From Setophaga petechia (lineage: Eukaryota; Chordata; Aves; Passeriformes; Parulidae), in the NCBI GenBank assembly GCA_024362935.1, contig JANCRA010000124.1, positions 1 to 64,000 of the forward strand: DNA of 64,000 nt, read 5' to 3'. Shown here piece by piece: positions 38,456 through 50,589 of the stretch (position 1 is the first letter of the stretch; every line of letters starts with the position of its first letter). Under the pieces are notes generated by a model, which saw only the letters and a list, made by a program, of their open reading frames with translations, was not told the origin of the DNA and did not search any database. The translations under genes were made by a program, and so were the position numbers.

Positions 38456-39479
38456 CTATTTGAATTCTTGTCTCAATAATTAGTCCTAACATCATAATTT
38501 TTTTTGTATGTAGTTTACACATATTATTTGGTAACATCCAGAGTACAAAGAACATTTGCTCTGATGAGTTGAAGTAAAGCAGATACCAAGTAAATAATAT
38601 GCTGAGAAATGCAAAGAATCAAGTTCTTAAGCTACAAAAGCTACCTCGTGCAAAGCACCAATGTTTCTTTAGTTCTAGGCAAGTTCTGACCACCTTGCAA
38701 TAAGAAATGCACAAACATTAGTGGATCCAGCCACTCTATACGCATAGTATATAAAAAGACTACTGTGATTATTTGCAATTTTTTCATTTCACTCTTCTCT
38801 TCTAAGCTTCCCTTTGCTTTGAAAATCAACCAGTTTCATGGGATAATAATAAAACTGGTATTTTATGCTAAATGAAAGCTTCTTTTCCTCTTCCCCATCT
38901 CTGCTCAGAAATCTTGACAGTGGCACATATCAAGAACAGCAATGTTCATTTAGATTGGGATGTTCAAATCTCAAGTGAACCTTCACAAACAAGTCTCAGG
39001 TAAGCCTCCATAAATAAACCTTTTTTCTACATATGTTCAGCACACATGTGCTGTTCATTAAAATTTACCTGTATTCGAAAATTTCTGTTTGGTATTCATT
39101 ATTGCACAGCATTCCCTGAAAAAGGCCTGGAGTCTGCAGAATCTCACCAAACATCTACCCAAACACATTTCTAGCACTAGAAGATGTTTTTCTAAGTTTA
39201 CACACTGAATATCTAGTTTAAAATCAAAGCACTAAAATTACAGCTTTCTGAAGACATTAGTGTTTAGCAGGACAGAGGAAGGCTCATTCAGTGACACAAA
39301 TTAGCTGATGAGAACCAGGCATCTTCAGGCAAGTGTAACACCCTCTTATGGGAATTTTAGTTTCAGGCTGCTACAAGAAATAAAGCTGGCAGCTCCCATA
39401 GCCACTGTTAGGAAAAGGTTTCTGTGGCCACAGCAGACTTCTCCTGGAAGCAGAAACATATATGATGGCGAGGGGAAGA

Positions 39480-39830
39480 TCATAGAATTGTTGAATCACA
39501 GAAGAGTTTGAGTTGGAAGAAACTTTTAAACGTCATTTTGTGCAACACCCTTGCAGTGAGCAGGGATATCTTCAGCTTGATCATGTTGCTCAGAGCCCTG
39601 TCTTTGAATGAGTTCAGGAATGGGTCTAGTACCTCTCTGGGAAACCAGCTCCAGTGCTTTACCACATTCATCATAAAAAAATATGAGTTTAAATTAATAT
39701 AAACTTACTACCTCTCATTCTATCACTACAGGCCAAAAAGTCTGTCTCCATCTTTCCTGTAGGCTGCCTTTTAAAGGCAGAAATAAGATCTCCCCAGAGC
39801 CTTCTCTTCCCTCCTCTAACATGCTCTCTG
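39480..39830 (-). mobile_element. CR1 LINE fragment (antisense)
   Basis: It begins with the reversed CR1 terminus (CATAGAAT...GAATCACAGAA), continues through blocks equivalent to 'tggaagaaacttttaaacgtc', 'gaaaccagctccagtgcttt' and 'aataagatctccccagagccttctctt', and ends at about 39830. An AT-rich interruption at 39675-39705 separates the blocks. This is a truncated, non-functional LINE copy. Confidence 0.82.
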
Positions 39831-40224
39831 AGGCAGGGAGGAGCACACCCCAGAGGCATCAGTTTCCTCTTTCGATACTGCCTGCACAGATCTGATAAGT
39901 CTGATCTTTTGAATGTGCCCAGGAAAAAACTGAGCTCCTGTTGCAGCACAATGACATTTTAATGAGCTGGTTTAAAGTCGTTTTTATTATAAACGCATGG
40001 GAGGATAAAGCTCTCAGCTTTATCATAAATCCACATAGTTCAAGGGGAAAAAGGTGACTCTCCCGCCAGTGCCTCTGTACATCACACTGAGCCTCACCCT
40101 CTGATCTGCCTGCAAAGTGAATTGCGCTGGTGCTGCCATTAGAGGAAGCCTTGCTAGCAAGTCCTGCCACAGCAGGATCAAGTGCCTGTTACAGATCTCC
40201 TACCAGGCAGGTATTAATCATTCA
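39831..40224. other. Unassigned sequence before the 381-bp duplicate
   Basis: Unique-looking non-coding DNA. The minus-strand frame 39859-40170 (103 codons) has no recognisable domain and no support. Confidence 0.45.
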
Positions 40225-40605
40225 AGCACAACAACCTACAACAGACTTTTAAATGGGTGAGGGAAAAGCTGCTTCACTAAACTACAAATTGCACAGAAGA
40301 GAAGAACGACCTACTGGTAATTGGTTGTAACTAATTAAGTAACCTGAACAGAGAGGCTACTAATGATAGTTGGTTGCTAAATAGCTACAACTGTTAATTG
40401 TAAAAGTTTCTGGAGCCTTTTGACATGATCTCTGGCAGGCTATATGCAAAGGCACCTGTATGAATAAATTAATTGCAGCTTTGCCATGTCCAGAAAGAAA
40501 ATGGATACGAAAAATGCGGTGCAGCTTAAAAATGAAAAGGTGATTATCAGAACTAAATTAATTCTTCTAAAAGGTACAAAGTCAGACAAAACACTTGATC
40601 ACCAG
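40225..40605 (+). repeat. 381-bp direct duplicate, copy 1
   Basis: Every base from 40225 to 40605 recurs at 41840-42220 at a constant offset of 1615. I compared them line by line and saw no mismatch or gap. The unit is not a CR1 or LTR that I recognise. It has no TG...CA ends, no A-tail and no target-site duplication, and its word content (several TAATTA/TTAATT motifs and a TATGCAAA word) looks like single-copy regulatory DNA. Copy 1 continues on the right into an open frame (40486-40686) that copy 2 breaks, which argues against that frame being a gene. Which copy is the original cannot be told here. Confidence 0.95.
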
Positions 40606-41839
40606 AAACATGACAAAATGGGAGCAAGTGTTAGAGTACTTAAGAATGTTCCTTTTAGTAAAAGGTGCCTTAAGAATTATAAGTGAATCTCCTTCTGTGT
40701 GCCCTCCTATAGCAATCTCCAATAGCAAAACAATGGTTCAAGCTCTATAAACCTACCAACAATCCACAGGGGAAAAAAGACATAATATTAAAATTAATTT
40801 TTTAACAGCCAAATTCTGGTTGAAATCAAAGATAAACGAAATTAAAAAGTAGATACAATAATAACTCATATCTCTCTCTGTTTTCTCCTCAGTGTCTTTC
40901 TGCACTAATTAGATATGCTACCCACATGCATCTAAATCTGATTTCTGATACAACAATAGTAAGAGATTTAGCACAATGGACATGGGCCATAGCACAATTG
41001 TCAGTCAGACTAAATCTTTTTTGCAGCAGGTACTATAGTATACAAACACCCTTAGGCCTGGTCACCTTTCAAAAAGAGTCAAATTCTTGTCTGTTTTCAA
41101 TATTTCATAAGCTCATTATTTGATACATCACCAGTCTTCTCCATACAGATATTTTTACCTCTCAGGTATTCTGGAAATGCATCCGCTTCTGTTTGATCTT
41201 ACTGTTTTAACAAATTGTGTTTTCTGAAACATTTCATACAGTTGACCCCGTGACTCCATTATTGAGCTCAGATAGTTACATTGTTCTAACTTGGTTTATC
41301 TAATGGCCTCAAGATCAATATAAGCATCAAACCAAGTTAAAACTTAATTACAACTCAGGTTCAAAACATGTCATTGCGACTTTCAACATAGAAGAAATTC
41401 TAGCCTGTATTTCACATTATATCGTCTAAACTGTCACATGATAATAGAGAAAAATCCAAGCAAGACACAGATTGCAGACCTTGTTAGCCAGGGAAAAAAG
41501 GTATGAAATGTAACTGGCCAGATGTAGTCTCTTGACATTTCCTTGAAGGAATTATCTAACAGGAAGGAACCTAAAGCCAAAACCCAAAGATGGGAGTATG
41601 TTGTTTTTGTTTTCCTTTGTTTACTTTTCTTGCTTCTTGTCACAATTGAATATGGTTCACATTGACCTGCTACATTTGTTGGATATCTACACTAACATTA
41701 GGATCCTAAAGCAGTTGATGTTTCTGAATTGCCTAGAAACCTAACAGTTCACATTTCAACACCCTAACTTCAAATAACCATTATTTTGAACTTCTGCCGA
41801 AACCTTTAAAGTTTTACTATCAGACAGCCACAGAATTCT
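40606..41839. other. Spacer between the two identical copies
   Basis: 1,234 bases of AT-rich unique-looking DNA without a recognised gene or repeat. Nothing similar to the spacer is seen elsewhere in the window, so the duplicate is a dispersed copy, not part of a larger tandem array. Confidence 0.5.
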
Positions 41840-42220
41840 AGCACAACAACCTACAACAGACTTTTAAATGGGTGAGGGAAAAGCTGCTTCACTAAACTAC
41901 AAATTGCACAGAAGAGAAGAACGACCTACTGGTAATTGGTTGTAACTAATTAAGTAACCTGAACAGAGAGGCTACTAATGATAGTTGGTTGCTAAATAGC
42001 TACAACTGTTAATTGTAAAAGTTTCTGGAGCCTTTTGACATGATCTCTGGCAGGCTATATGCAAAGGCACCTGTATGAATAAATTAATTGCAGCTTTGCC
42101 ATGTCCAGAAAGAAAATGGATACGAAAAATGCGGTGCAGCTTAAAAATGAAAAGGTGATTATCAGAACTAAATTAATTCTTCTAAAAGGTACAAAGTCAG
42201 ACAAAACACTTGATCACCAG
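41840..42220 (+). repeat. 381-bp direct duplicate, copy 2
   Basis: Identical to 40225-40605. The left flank (…GAATTCT) and right flank (GACAGAG…) differ from those of copy 1 from the first base, so the borders are sharp. Absence of differences means either a very recent duplication, gene conversion or an assembly artefact. Confidence 0.95.
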
Positions 42221-42477
42221 GACAGAGATTTCCTTGTCTCCTAAAGCACATGACATTTTATTTTAGTGTTCCCATTACATGTAAATATATGTTAAGTGTT
42301 ATCTTCTCTGAGGTAGCACCATTCTGGCAAAGTTACAGGTGCTATTGCTCTTCCTGTAACTAGGAGTAATAGCCACCAACTCTTTAAAGGTTTGCATGGT
42401 TTTCATAGGTCCTTTTATGCAACTTGTGCATGGCTAATGTTGCTCCTCTCAGGTAAAGAGCTTGTATTCTCCCTCAT

Positions 42478-42690
42478 TCAGGAAGAATTTCTTCACTGAA
42501 AGTGTGATCGGGCATTGGAATGGGCTGCCCAGTGAGGTGGTGGAATCACTTCTGGAGGAGTTTGAGGAATGACTGGACATGACACTATGCGCAATGGTCC
42601 AGATTACATGGTGGCTTTTGGCCAAACGTTGGGCTCAAAGACCTTGACAGCCTTTTCCAACCACAATGATTCCATAAATCTATGATTTGA
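42478..42690 (+). mobile_element. CR1 LINE, 3'-terminal fragment
   Basis: CR1 block order on the + strand: 'aggaagaatttcttcactga' block, 'gggcattggaatgggctgcc' block, 'gaggtggtggaatcact' block, and a terminus with 'ccttttccaaccacaatgat' and 'ctatgat'. About 210 bp remain. The minus-strand open frame 42585-42974 overlaps it and is a shadow. Confidence 0.85.
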
Positions 42691-43089
42691 AGAAGTAAGG
42701 GGTCGTGACATGAGATGAGTATTTGATATAACGCAAATTTATCTTTGTGACATGCAGACTGTCTACTGCAATCCAGTGAGTTTTCCTGAGGATCAGAATT
42801 AACAGATTGTTCTACCAAGCAAATAACATAAACTCTTTTCCATATAGTGTAAAGGCAATACACCTCTGGTCTTAACTCTGACAGACAAAACAACTTTTCC
42901 TTCATGAAAGCATGTTTTGTGTGCTTACAGTAGTTAAGAGGTGTTTTATGTAAGACATCTGAGAATGTCTTCATGATACCACCTCAGCTTTTATTAGAAC
43001 ATTAGCTATGTATAGAGGTCATCCTGAGCAGAAGCTAGAAATTATGTTAGAATGAGATATGGTGATTGTTTTTAATTGCAATTGTTACA
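42691..43089. other. Unassigned sequence between CR1 and LTR
   Basis: No feature is recognised. The sequence is AT-rich and unique-looking. Confidence 0.5.
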
Positions 43090-43095
43090 GGCTGC
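43090..43095. repeat. Target-site duplication GGCTGC (left)
   Basis: GGCTGC precedes the LTR and recurs at 43530-43535. The match extends three bases further left (ACA) only because the LTR itself ends in ACA and the pre-insertion site also carried ACA. Confidence 0.88.
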
Positions 43096-43529
43096 TGTGG
43101 TATTTTCTGGGGTCCCCCATCACTGGGAGGAATGATGAATCTGACTCCATGCTCTTAGAAGGCTAATTTATTATTGTATTATATTATATTATATTATATA
43201 AAAGAATGCTATACTAAAAGTATACTAAAGAATAGAGAAAGGGTACAGACAGAAGGCTAAAAGATAAAAACGGAAGATAATAATGAAAACCTCGTGACTC
43301 TTCCAGAGTCCCAACACAGTTGAACAGTGATTGGTCATTAAGTCAAAAGGAATTCACATGAAACCAATCAAACAACCATCTGTTGGATAAACAATCTCCA
43401 ACCGCATTCCAAAGCAGCAAAACACAGGAGAAGCAAAAGAAATATTGTTTTCCTTTTTCTCTGCAGCTTCTCAACTTCCCAGGAGAAGGATCCTGGGCAA
43501 GGGGATTTTTCAAAAGTATGATGGTGACA
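43096..43529 (-). mobile_element. Solo LTR of an endogenous retrovirus (434 bp)
   Basis: On the minus strand it begins TGTCACCATC and ends AATACCACA, with TG...CA termini. A TA-rich segment with TATAATA repeats (43165-43200, complement) leads into AATAATAAAT, the likely polyadenylation signal, followed by a short U5-like region of about 70 bp. Exact 6-bp duplications flank it, fitting a beta- or alpha-retrovirus-like (ERVK-type) integrase. No internal genes are present, so it is a solo LTR. The sequence type resembles LTRs common in songbird genomes, a recollection that would need a repeat-library search. Confidence 0.9.
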
Positions 43530-43535
43530 GGCTGC
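43530..43535. repeat. Target-site duplication GGCTGC (right)
   Basis: Exact copy of 43090-43095 directly after the LTR. Confidence 0.88.
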
Positions 43536-46500
43536 AGTATCTAACTCTGGAGGTGATTTGTCACATTGAAGCTGATCCCATACCCTACACTGTAGTTTTC
43601 AGTCAATGTAATTGACTGTTCTGGCCTCCTAGTTCTTCACCAAGTAAATAACATCATGACAGTGTACAATCCAAGATCTGCGAGAGGATACTGAGAAAAT
43701 GCCACATTGCTGTAGAAAACTGGGTTTTCTCCAAATCTATTTGCTCTGAATAATCTTGTTTGTATCATAAAGAGTCAGAAGTAATTTGCAACACTGAATG
43801 TGGAATTAAATACTCTGCCTCTGAGCCTTGATGATGCCATTTGAACTAGCAGGGGCAAGGTTTGGGATGGGGCCTTTAGAACTCCTATCCAGCACAGCGA
43901 TCAGGAATTACTAGTGAGACAGAAGAGCTGGATTATTTGGCATGGACAAGGCCTTGTGCTGATGTCTGGAAACTCACAGGACTTCTTGCAGCTAAGCAGA
44001 GCTGGCAGGGTACTGCACCACCTAGCACATCCAGCCAGGTTGCCTTGAAAGGCACAATATAAACAGCAGAAAGGTGAGGGATGAGACACCCACACCAGCC
44101 TAACCTTTGGCTTCCAGCACCTCCACCATCCTCAGCAAGCCCCTGAGGACAGACAGTACCACCCACTGCACACCAGCAAGTCTATTCTGCAAATCATCTA
44201 AACATAGGCAATAGCGCAATAAATTGCCCTGTGAGCAACCCAGGAACTGATTTCCAGCAGATTTGATTGTTGTAGTTGACTGAGTTTACACTGAAATATA
44301 CAGAGAATGTGCTGTGAATGAATCCATTCTGCCATGCTTCATTAGGAACCTCTAGCATGGAGAAGCCAGAACCAAGGAATTAGGCCTAAGCAGCTTGGGC
44401 AATTGCCCCACACCTACATCCAATGTATTTGTCTTGGCCTATAGTAGTGCCTGCCTTCAAATACCATTTTTTTCTTTTCACAAGGTTATCAATGATGTGT
44501 TCTTATTTCCTAAACTAGCTTACTACTATTATAATTATTGGAATCTGGTGGTTTTGGCTACATCTATACCCGTAACCTAAAGAGGAACAGAGTTGGCTTA
44601 AGGGATGGCACATGTACATTGATACTGTTCAACTATTACGACATTATCTGGCAGATATTTTTCTTGTGAAAACCACCCCCTACCTGGCAAAGTTTGAGCA
44701 TCATTTTGGGAATAAGCAATTTCAAAACACAGTAAAGAGACAAAGAAAAGAGAGTTTAACAATGTGAATATGAGTTTTAGCCTGGTTAAATTATAATTAA
44801 AAATTGACAATTTAAAAATAATTATCCCTTCAAATTCAACAAAAACTCTCAAGAGGTTGAACTCATGCAGACTCTCACAAGTTCATCTAGAAACATAAGC
44901 ATTAAATATCTGACATTTAAAAACAGATCAAAAGACTAGAAACATTTCTTGGCAACACCCTATTAAGGAGTGTGTTTATTCCAATAAAAACAATCCAAGT
45001 TCTCAGTGTTTCAGGCAGCCATCACACACTATTCCCAGATTTACAGATCAAAATTACTAGCTTCAATACCCAAATGAATAATTGAAGAAAACAATTTTTT
45101 CTTCTACAATTTCTTTTATTTGTAGTGCATTACCGAGTCCTTACTATATTCATTTCATGAATGGAAAATGTAAGGAAAAAAATGTCATCCCAGAATTATC
45201 CAGTAAATGAGATAACTGAATTTAGGGTATTCTTCCATTCTATAGACGTTTACTCTCTCCTTTGCCTTCTCTAGGAGCTGATAATTTTTCACTTCCATGA
45301 CTACTAATTCTCTTTTTTGTAACTTCCTGCCACTCCAGCAACCAATGTTGAACAGGAAATTACTTTTCCTGATTTTTAGCTCCAAGTTTTTCATGTCTCC
45401 CTAAGAACTGAGAAAGGCTTCGTTTGTCTGTGAGTTTACACGCGTTTTCCAGTCACATAAGCCAGTGTAACAAAGTATACCTCTCTTAACAAACCGCTCT
45501 TCCAGCCTTAGCTCAGCAGCGCTGCCAGCCTAACAGAAAGCCTAGCGAGCTAGAATGTGCCGATACCAGCGCTGAAGACATGGCTAGACAAAACACCAGC
45601 ACCCGTGATGATCCTTGGCACAGGACCCAGACACTGGGACTGAACTCAGATTTGCTGAAGGCCACAGAAGCTTTCAGTCACATTGTCAAGAATCCAGCCC
45701 AGACTACAGTCTGCAGTCTTAACCTCAGGGATATCTGTTGTTCAGTGGTGAAAGATGAGAATAACCCCTTATCACTCAAGAATCTTTGCAGAGTTTTTCT
45801 CAGTACTCTTCTGTGAAAAGAAGTTTTGTGAGTGTTAGACATCTGAGAGAGCTTGATCTATTCCTTCTGTAGCCAAGTAGAAACACTTTGGCTCACATTA
45901 GAAAGTTCATTTTTAAAACAACTGACCAGAGGCACAGTAGCTGCATCTGGTAAAGCTGTAATAGTTGGAAGGCCAGATAAATGTGAGCGAATTTTTGCAA
46001 GACTTTTGCTTCATTCTCATCCTTTCTCTTTTTGAGCCATACTTCCCAGCTGTCTTGCTGACACCCAGCAGAGTGGAAGAATGGGTTTTAGCAGCATGGA
46101 ACAAAGAGTAAGAAAGTCAATACTGACCTTGTAAAGATTCACAGTTGCAGCCTCTGAGCGTGTAATTGTACTTGCCAGCAATAGCTGTCTGGTTCATAAT
46201 CTTGAGAAGTCCATTTTTAGAGATTTTCTAGATCTGTCTTAAAAGGTACTTAATAATTGCATGAGGTATTACCTTCCAGAACACGATGCAGAACAACCTC
46301 ATCATTGATTTTTCCACCCCTGTTCCTTTCTGTTCAAACAACTGTACAGATAAAAGTAGTTTAACTGCTACTCAGATCAGCTGGAGAGAAAAGTTTAACT
46401 TTACTTTCCATACCCAGTAGCACAGGGCACCTTTTGCTTCTTTATTCCTTTACTTTATATTTGAATATACTCACTTACCCATCCTGTCCTGTGATTAGCC

Positions 46501-46651
46501 ACACTCCTCAGCCTTTGTTTACTTCATCAGAGAGTACAGCTTTCAGATTCTGAAAATGAACTAGCATACAAAAAAGTCAATAAAAGTTTTTGCAGCCATC
46601 TTCCTAAGGGCCTCAAATGATGTTTTGCCTAGGTTCTTGACCTCAGTGATC
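43536..46651. other. Unassigned non-coding stretch
   Basis: No gene, RNA or mobile element is recognised. Open frames are at most 84 codons and show no domain. Confidence 0.45.
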
Positions 46652-46656
46652 ACTAG
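46652..46656. repeat. Target-site duplication ACTAG (left)
   Basis: ACTAG precedes the LTR and recurs at 47298-47302. Confidence 0.87.
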
Positions 46657-47297
46657 TGTCGGAGCGTTGCGGGGTAGGATGGCCAGGATGGACGGAGACG
46701 AGAGATCTCTGAAGCCAGGTCGTGGAACTTGGTGTTTATTGCAAAGGGCCTGGGTGCAGGGCCCTGCTGGGAGCTGCCAGCAGCAGCTCAGAGCAGGCCC
46801 GAGAGAAGAGAGGGGTAGAGAGGATGAGAGGGTAACAGAGTAAAAGCATAAGGGAGTAAAAGGGGTAAGAGAGTAAAAGGGTAAGAAAGCAAAGTTCTCG
46901 TTACAATACAATAAATCTTCTTCTGTGTTGAATATTCTAATTCTCACTAACCAATGTAGTACAATATCCAAATCCTATAGCATTTACATGCAGACTATAA
47001 AAATCATTACGTTACTATACTGTGTTACATTTTAAACCCTAAAAACTACTCTTTGGGCCCCTTCTGCCAAGCTGGCAGGGTCTGCTCTGACTCTTGGACC
47101 TGCCTGCAAGCAGAGGGTCTTGTTTCATCAAAAGGGGATTACCTTCAGCCAGCCACACCATTGTTTTCCCGTTGTTCAGTAACTAAGGGATCTCAAAACT
47201 TGCTTTCATTTCAATCTCGCTTATAGTTTCTGTATTCTCAAATTTTTTTGCCAGACAATCATATTTATAAGGCTTTCCTGTTTCATCTTCCCCAACA
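46657..47297 (-). mobile_element. Solo LTR of an endogenous retrovirus (641 bp)
   Basis: On the minus strand it starts TGTTGGGGAAGATG and ends CGCTCCGACA, giving TG...CA termini. TATAAATA lies close to the minus-strand 5' end (near 47261-47275), and AATAAACACC lies about 75 bp from the 3' end (46732-46741, complement). Exact 5-bp ACTAG duplications flank it, which fits an ERVL-type integrase. Imperfect GTAAAAGGG-type repeats occur at about 46825-46890. No internal retroviral sequence remains. The 136-codon minus and 72-codon + frames inside it are not genes. Confidence 0.9.
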
Positions 47298-47302
47298 ACT
47301 AG
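47298..47302. repeat. Target-site duplication ACTAG (right)
   Basis: Exact copy of 46652-46656 directly after the LTR. Confidence 0.87.
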
Positions 47303-49293
47303 CAATTACATGTGAAAGATGTAGCTAGTGCTAAAATCTTACATATGCATCAGTTATATATAAGCTTGTCAAGACTGATGGGAAAAAAATTAAAGAAGAC
47401 ATGAAGAGTACATGACATTCCAAACGTGACTATTGAAAGAAACACAGACCTCTCTCAGGACACCACTTCCAGCAGCAAAATCAAGGGAAATGCCATTTTT
47501 GTCTCTATCACCAACCCAGTGCTCCTGATGAGCCTACAGACCCTGCAATCAGCACACCTGCAAGGTGGCTAGAAACCTGTGGAGCATCACAGATATCTAA
47601 CTTTTTTCTAAGTCTAGCAGGAACAGACATATCAAACATATTTCACTCAAGGAAAAATAGACAGTGAGCAGCAATTTGATTTAGGATTTATGAAGGATAA
47701 TGTAAGCATGAACCCAAACCAAAGGACTGTTTCTTAATAACTGATGATTTGTATAGGATATAAAAGCAATATGCAAAAGTAAGCTTGATGTGTCCTATTA
47801 AAAGCAACCACAAAAATCTGATGAGCACTTGACAGCAAGTGCTCCTTTGCCTCGCTGTCCAGACCACATGGACTAACATATTTGGAACTTCATGAGTTTG
47901 TGAATGTTGGAGAGTGAAATTATAAAATAGACTTGCTTAAAGACTGTGTAAAAAAACATCATATTCCCCTTGGAAAAGATATTGCATTGAACTTAGTTTG
48001 TTTCCCTGCAAATGAGAGTAAGCCTGTGATCCTTCTCCAACAGGGTTTGAAAATGCAAAGCAGGAGGGCTGGAGCAAATGGCTCTGCAGCCACAGAGAGC
48101 CTTATAAACAGAGAAGAGCTCCTTATACACAGAGAATAGTGTTGACATTTCTCCATTCCTGTGGGGTTCAGTGCCAAAGGAGCTGAGCTAAAGAGCAGGT
48201 CCTGAGGGTGGTTACTTACAAGTTTTCTCTGCAGCCAACTCTTAAATTTCAGGAAGGCATTCCTGCTCCTTTAATCTGCTCTGTTACTTAAGGAAAAATA
48301 TAGGAACACAAAATTTGCGATCTAAATTCTCTTTGGTAATCTTTTCTTGCCTAGAGAAGGGAACACGCAGTGTTGAGACCTGTACTTGCTTGAGTTATCA
48401 CCTGGCAGCAATCACAACAGAAGATCCCCTGCATTATCCAGCTTTGGCACTGCTAGCCTGGAGGGACTTTTGTCAATGGGAGTAATGAATCTGAGATTAA
48501 TTGACACACAGGTACAGCTAAACTGATTCTGGGGATGCATACTGCCAGGGACAGTTCCATTAAGTTTTGCATTGAAATGAATTTAGAATGTGCACATTTA
48601 GTGTGTAGGCTACAATTATTCTGTATGTATCATTGTGCATACTTAAATAATGATGTTCAGCAATCAAAAAGATTCTTTTTCCTCCAAGGTATTTCCCAGG
48701 AGTATTTTTATACTGACCATGGTGGACTACTCTAGAGAGAGTAGAACCAATCTGGATAAAATACTCCTCATTTCTGGTTTTTTCACTCAAGCTACAACTA
48801 AAATGCCTACGAATATCCATGCAACCTGAGGTAATAATCTTACTCAATGTCAGTAACTTCACAAAAGCAAGCCTCTGCTGTTGCCCTTATCATTTATGTT
48901 GTGGAAGAAGGGCTAGAAGAGGCTATATTTAGCTTGGTATTGCATAAAAACATCAGTTCCAGAAATATAGAGTGATAGATGAGTCTTTGGTTTCTGCAAC
49001 TGACATCTGTGTACCCACTGGAGCTTCCAAAGACAGTATTCTTTGTCTCGTTTAGTTCTAGCTTTTTTCTGTCTGCACTGGATTATCATGGTCAAATTTG
49101 GAGACTGACACTATGAGACCATGACTTCTCAATTTTGGCCTCTCTGCACTGCAGCTATCACTTGAAATAGACAAACAACCCCCAAAAGTCACCTCAGGGT
49201 ATGTAGCAGTAATGCAAGGAGCAAAAAATGCTAGACTCCAGGCTTGGAGATGCTACCTCTTTAATAGAGCTTCAGAGGAAATCTAGATCAGAA

Positions 49294-49336
49294 GGGTCAA
49301 AAGGGAAAAAAAAAAGGGGCGGGAGGAAGGGGGGGG
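49294..49336 (+). repeat. G/A-rich run with several G-tracts
   Basis: G-tracts of 3, 3, 4, 3 and 8 bases within 43 bases, with an A-run between the second and third. Four or more tracts of three G satisfy a loose G-quadruplex pattern on the + strand, though the A-run makes one loop long. Confidence 0.7.
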
Positions 49337-50516
49337 AAGAGCTAATAAAAATGGATTTGTGTGACAATCATTCCTTGATGCTTTCCAGATATTTTACAGA
49401 ATAGAAGACCTCACCTCCATCTGTATCTATTCTCATCACCTCTATCCTATAGAAAGACCTTAACCTTAAGAGAATCTCAAATCTCCTTCAGGACTCACTG
49501 GTTTTACAAGAAAGGTAGGCATGAAAACATAGAACTGTGCATTCTTAAGTTCTTGTGTGGCCTGAGGCCCCTTCTTACCAGCCCCTCAGAAGGTGCTGGG
49601 CTTCCCCTCTGTCTTGGTCTCAGTGGTGCTTTGCAGAATATTTACTTGCTGACAGATCAGATGTGGCTGGCCCTAGCTCTGGCCAGGCTTTCCCTCTTGG
49701 GCACAGGCTGTGACTCAGGCTACACATCCTCCAACCACTCCTCCATCTATCCCTGCATGTACTTCCTGGGGCTGCCACCCAGATCTCACTAGGAAATAAC
49801 TGGCCATATGATTCCAAACCCAGGCAGACGGAGGCACCGGGGAGGGAGGGAGCCCTGGCTGCACACAGTAACTCAACAGCCCCTCAGAGCAGAGGGTTGT
49901 TCATTACCACTACTTGCTCAGAAAGAAATATAAGTTCCTGAGATGAAGAAGGTGGGATTTTTCTTCCTGAGATGCAATTCCTTTGTTAAGAGAATTTATG
50001 GTGATGTGTAACCTGTTATTAGGTGTCTTAGCCCTATGCAGCAGAAGGTAAAATACCTTTACAGGCTTGTACATCTCTGTGCTGTGTGTGCCTCTATGAG
50101 AAGACAATCTGCTGAAGCCAGTTTTCCTTGGACAGTTTTGTGTTACAGTTCAGCACCACAAGAACACCCCAACAATCTCTCATTTGCTTCTTCCTTTCTT
50201 CCAGCCCACAAAATACTCAAATCCAATCCAGGCAGGGTTGGCTTCCTCAGCTCAGACCGAAGGGACTCTGGTTTCAGGTTCATTCAACTCTCCAGTGATG
50301 TCTTCACCAGCTATCAGTGTGAGGAAGCTGTTGCATGACTTACAGGTCCCTCAAGTGTTTTCTTCCATCTTGCCAGCCTGTCCCCTCTGGATATGCATCT
50401 CTACAAAATGAATCAACGATAGAGAAAGAAAGGATTCACACCTATTGAGTCATGTACATGTCTGGAAGTATATTTTTTATTTTACATTCATTTTCTGGCC
50501 CTGAGAATGCTTCTTT

Positions 50517-50589
50517 CTTTGTGCTTATATCACCAGCTCCTTTGTGCTTATATCCCAGGACAGCACATGTGCTGTCAGGACAGCACATG
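50517..50589. repeat. Cluster of short direct repeats with an 18-bp perfect palindrome
   Basis: A 15-base word occurs at 50517-50531 and 50540-50554 (23-bp period). GACAGCACATGTGCTGTC at 50559-50576 is a perfect palindrome centred on the E-box-like CACATGTG. CAGGACAGCACATG occurs at 50556-50569 and again at 50576-50589 (20-bp period). Two successive slippage duplications with different periods explain the pattern. Confidence 0.9.

Larger units (their letters stand above)
34096..39477. other. Unassigned AT-rich non-coding stretch
   Basis: No gene, RNA or recognisable transposon. It contains short tandem duplications at 37824-37877 and 38415-38455. The sequence at 34690-34900 is rich in TTAATTAA/ATTAATAAAT words and may be a conserved non-coding element. 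All open frames are below 85 codons. Confidence 0.45.

Noticed and set aside
42585..42974. 129-codon minus-strand frame
   Set aside because: Begins beyond and ends inside the CR1 tail on the opposite strand. No domain.
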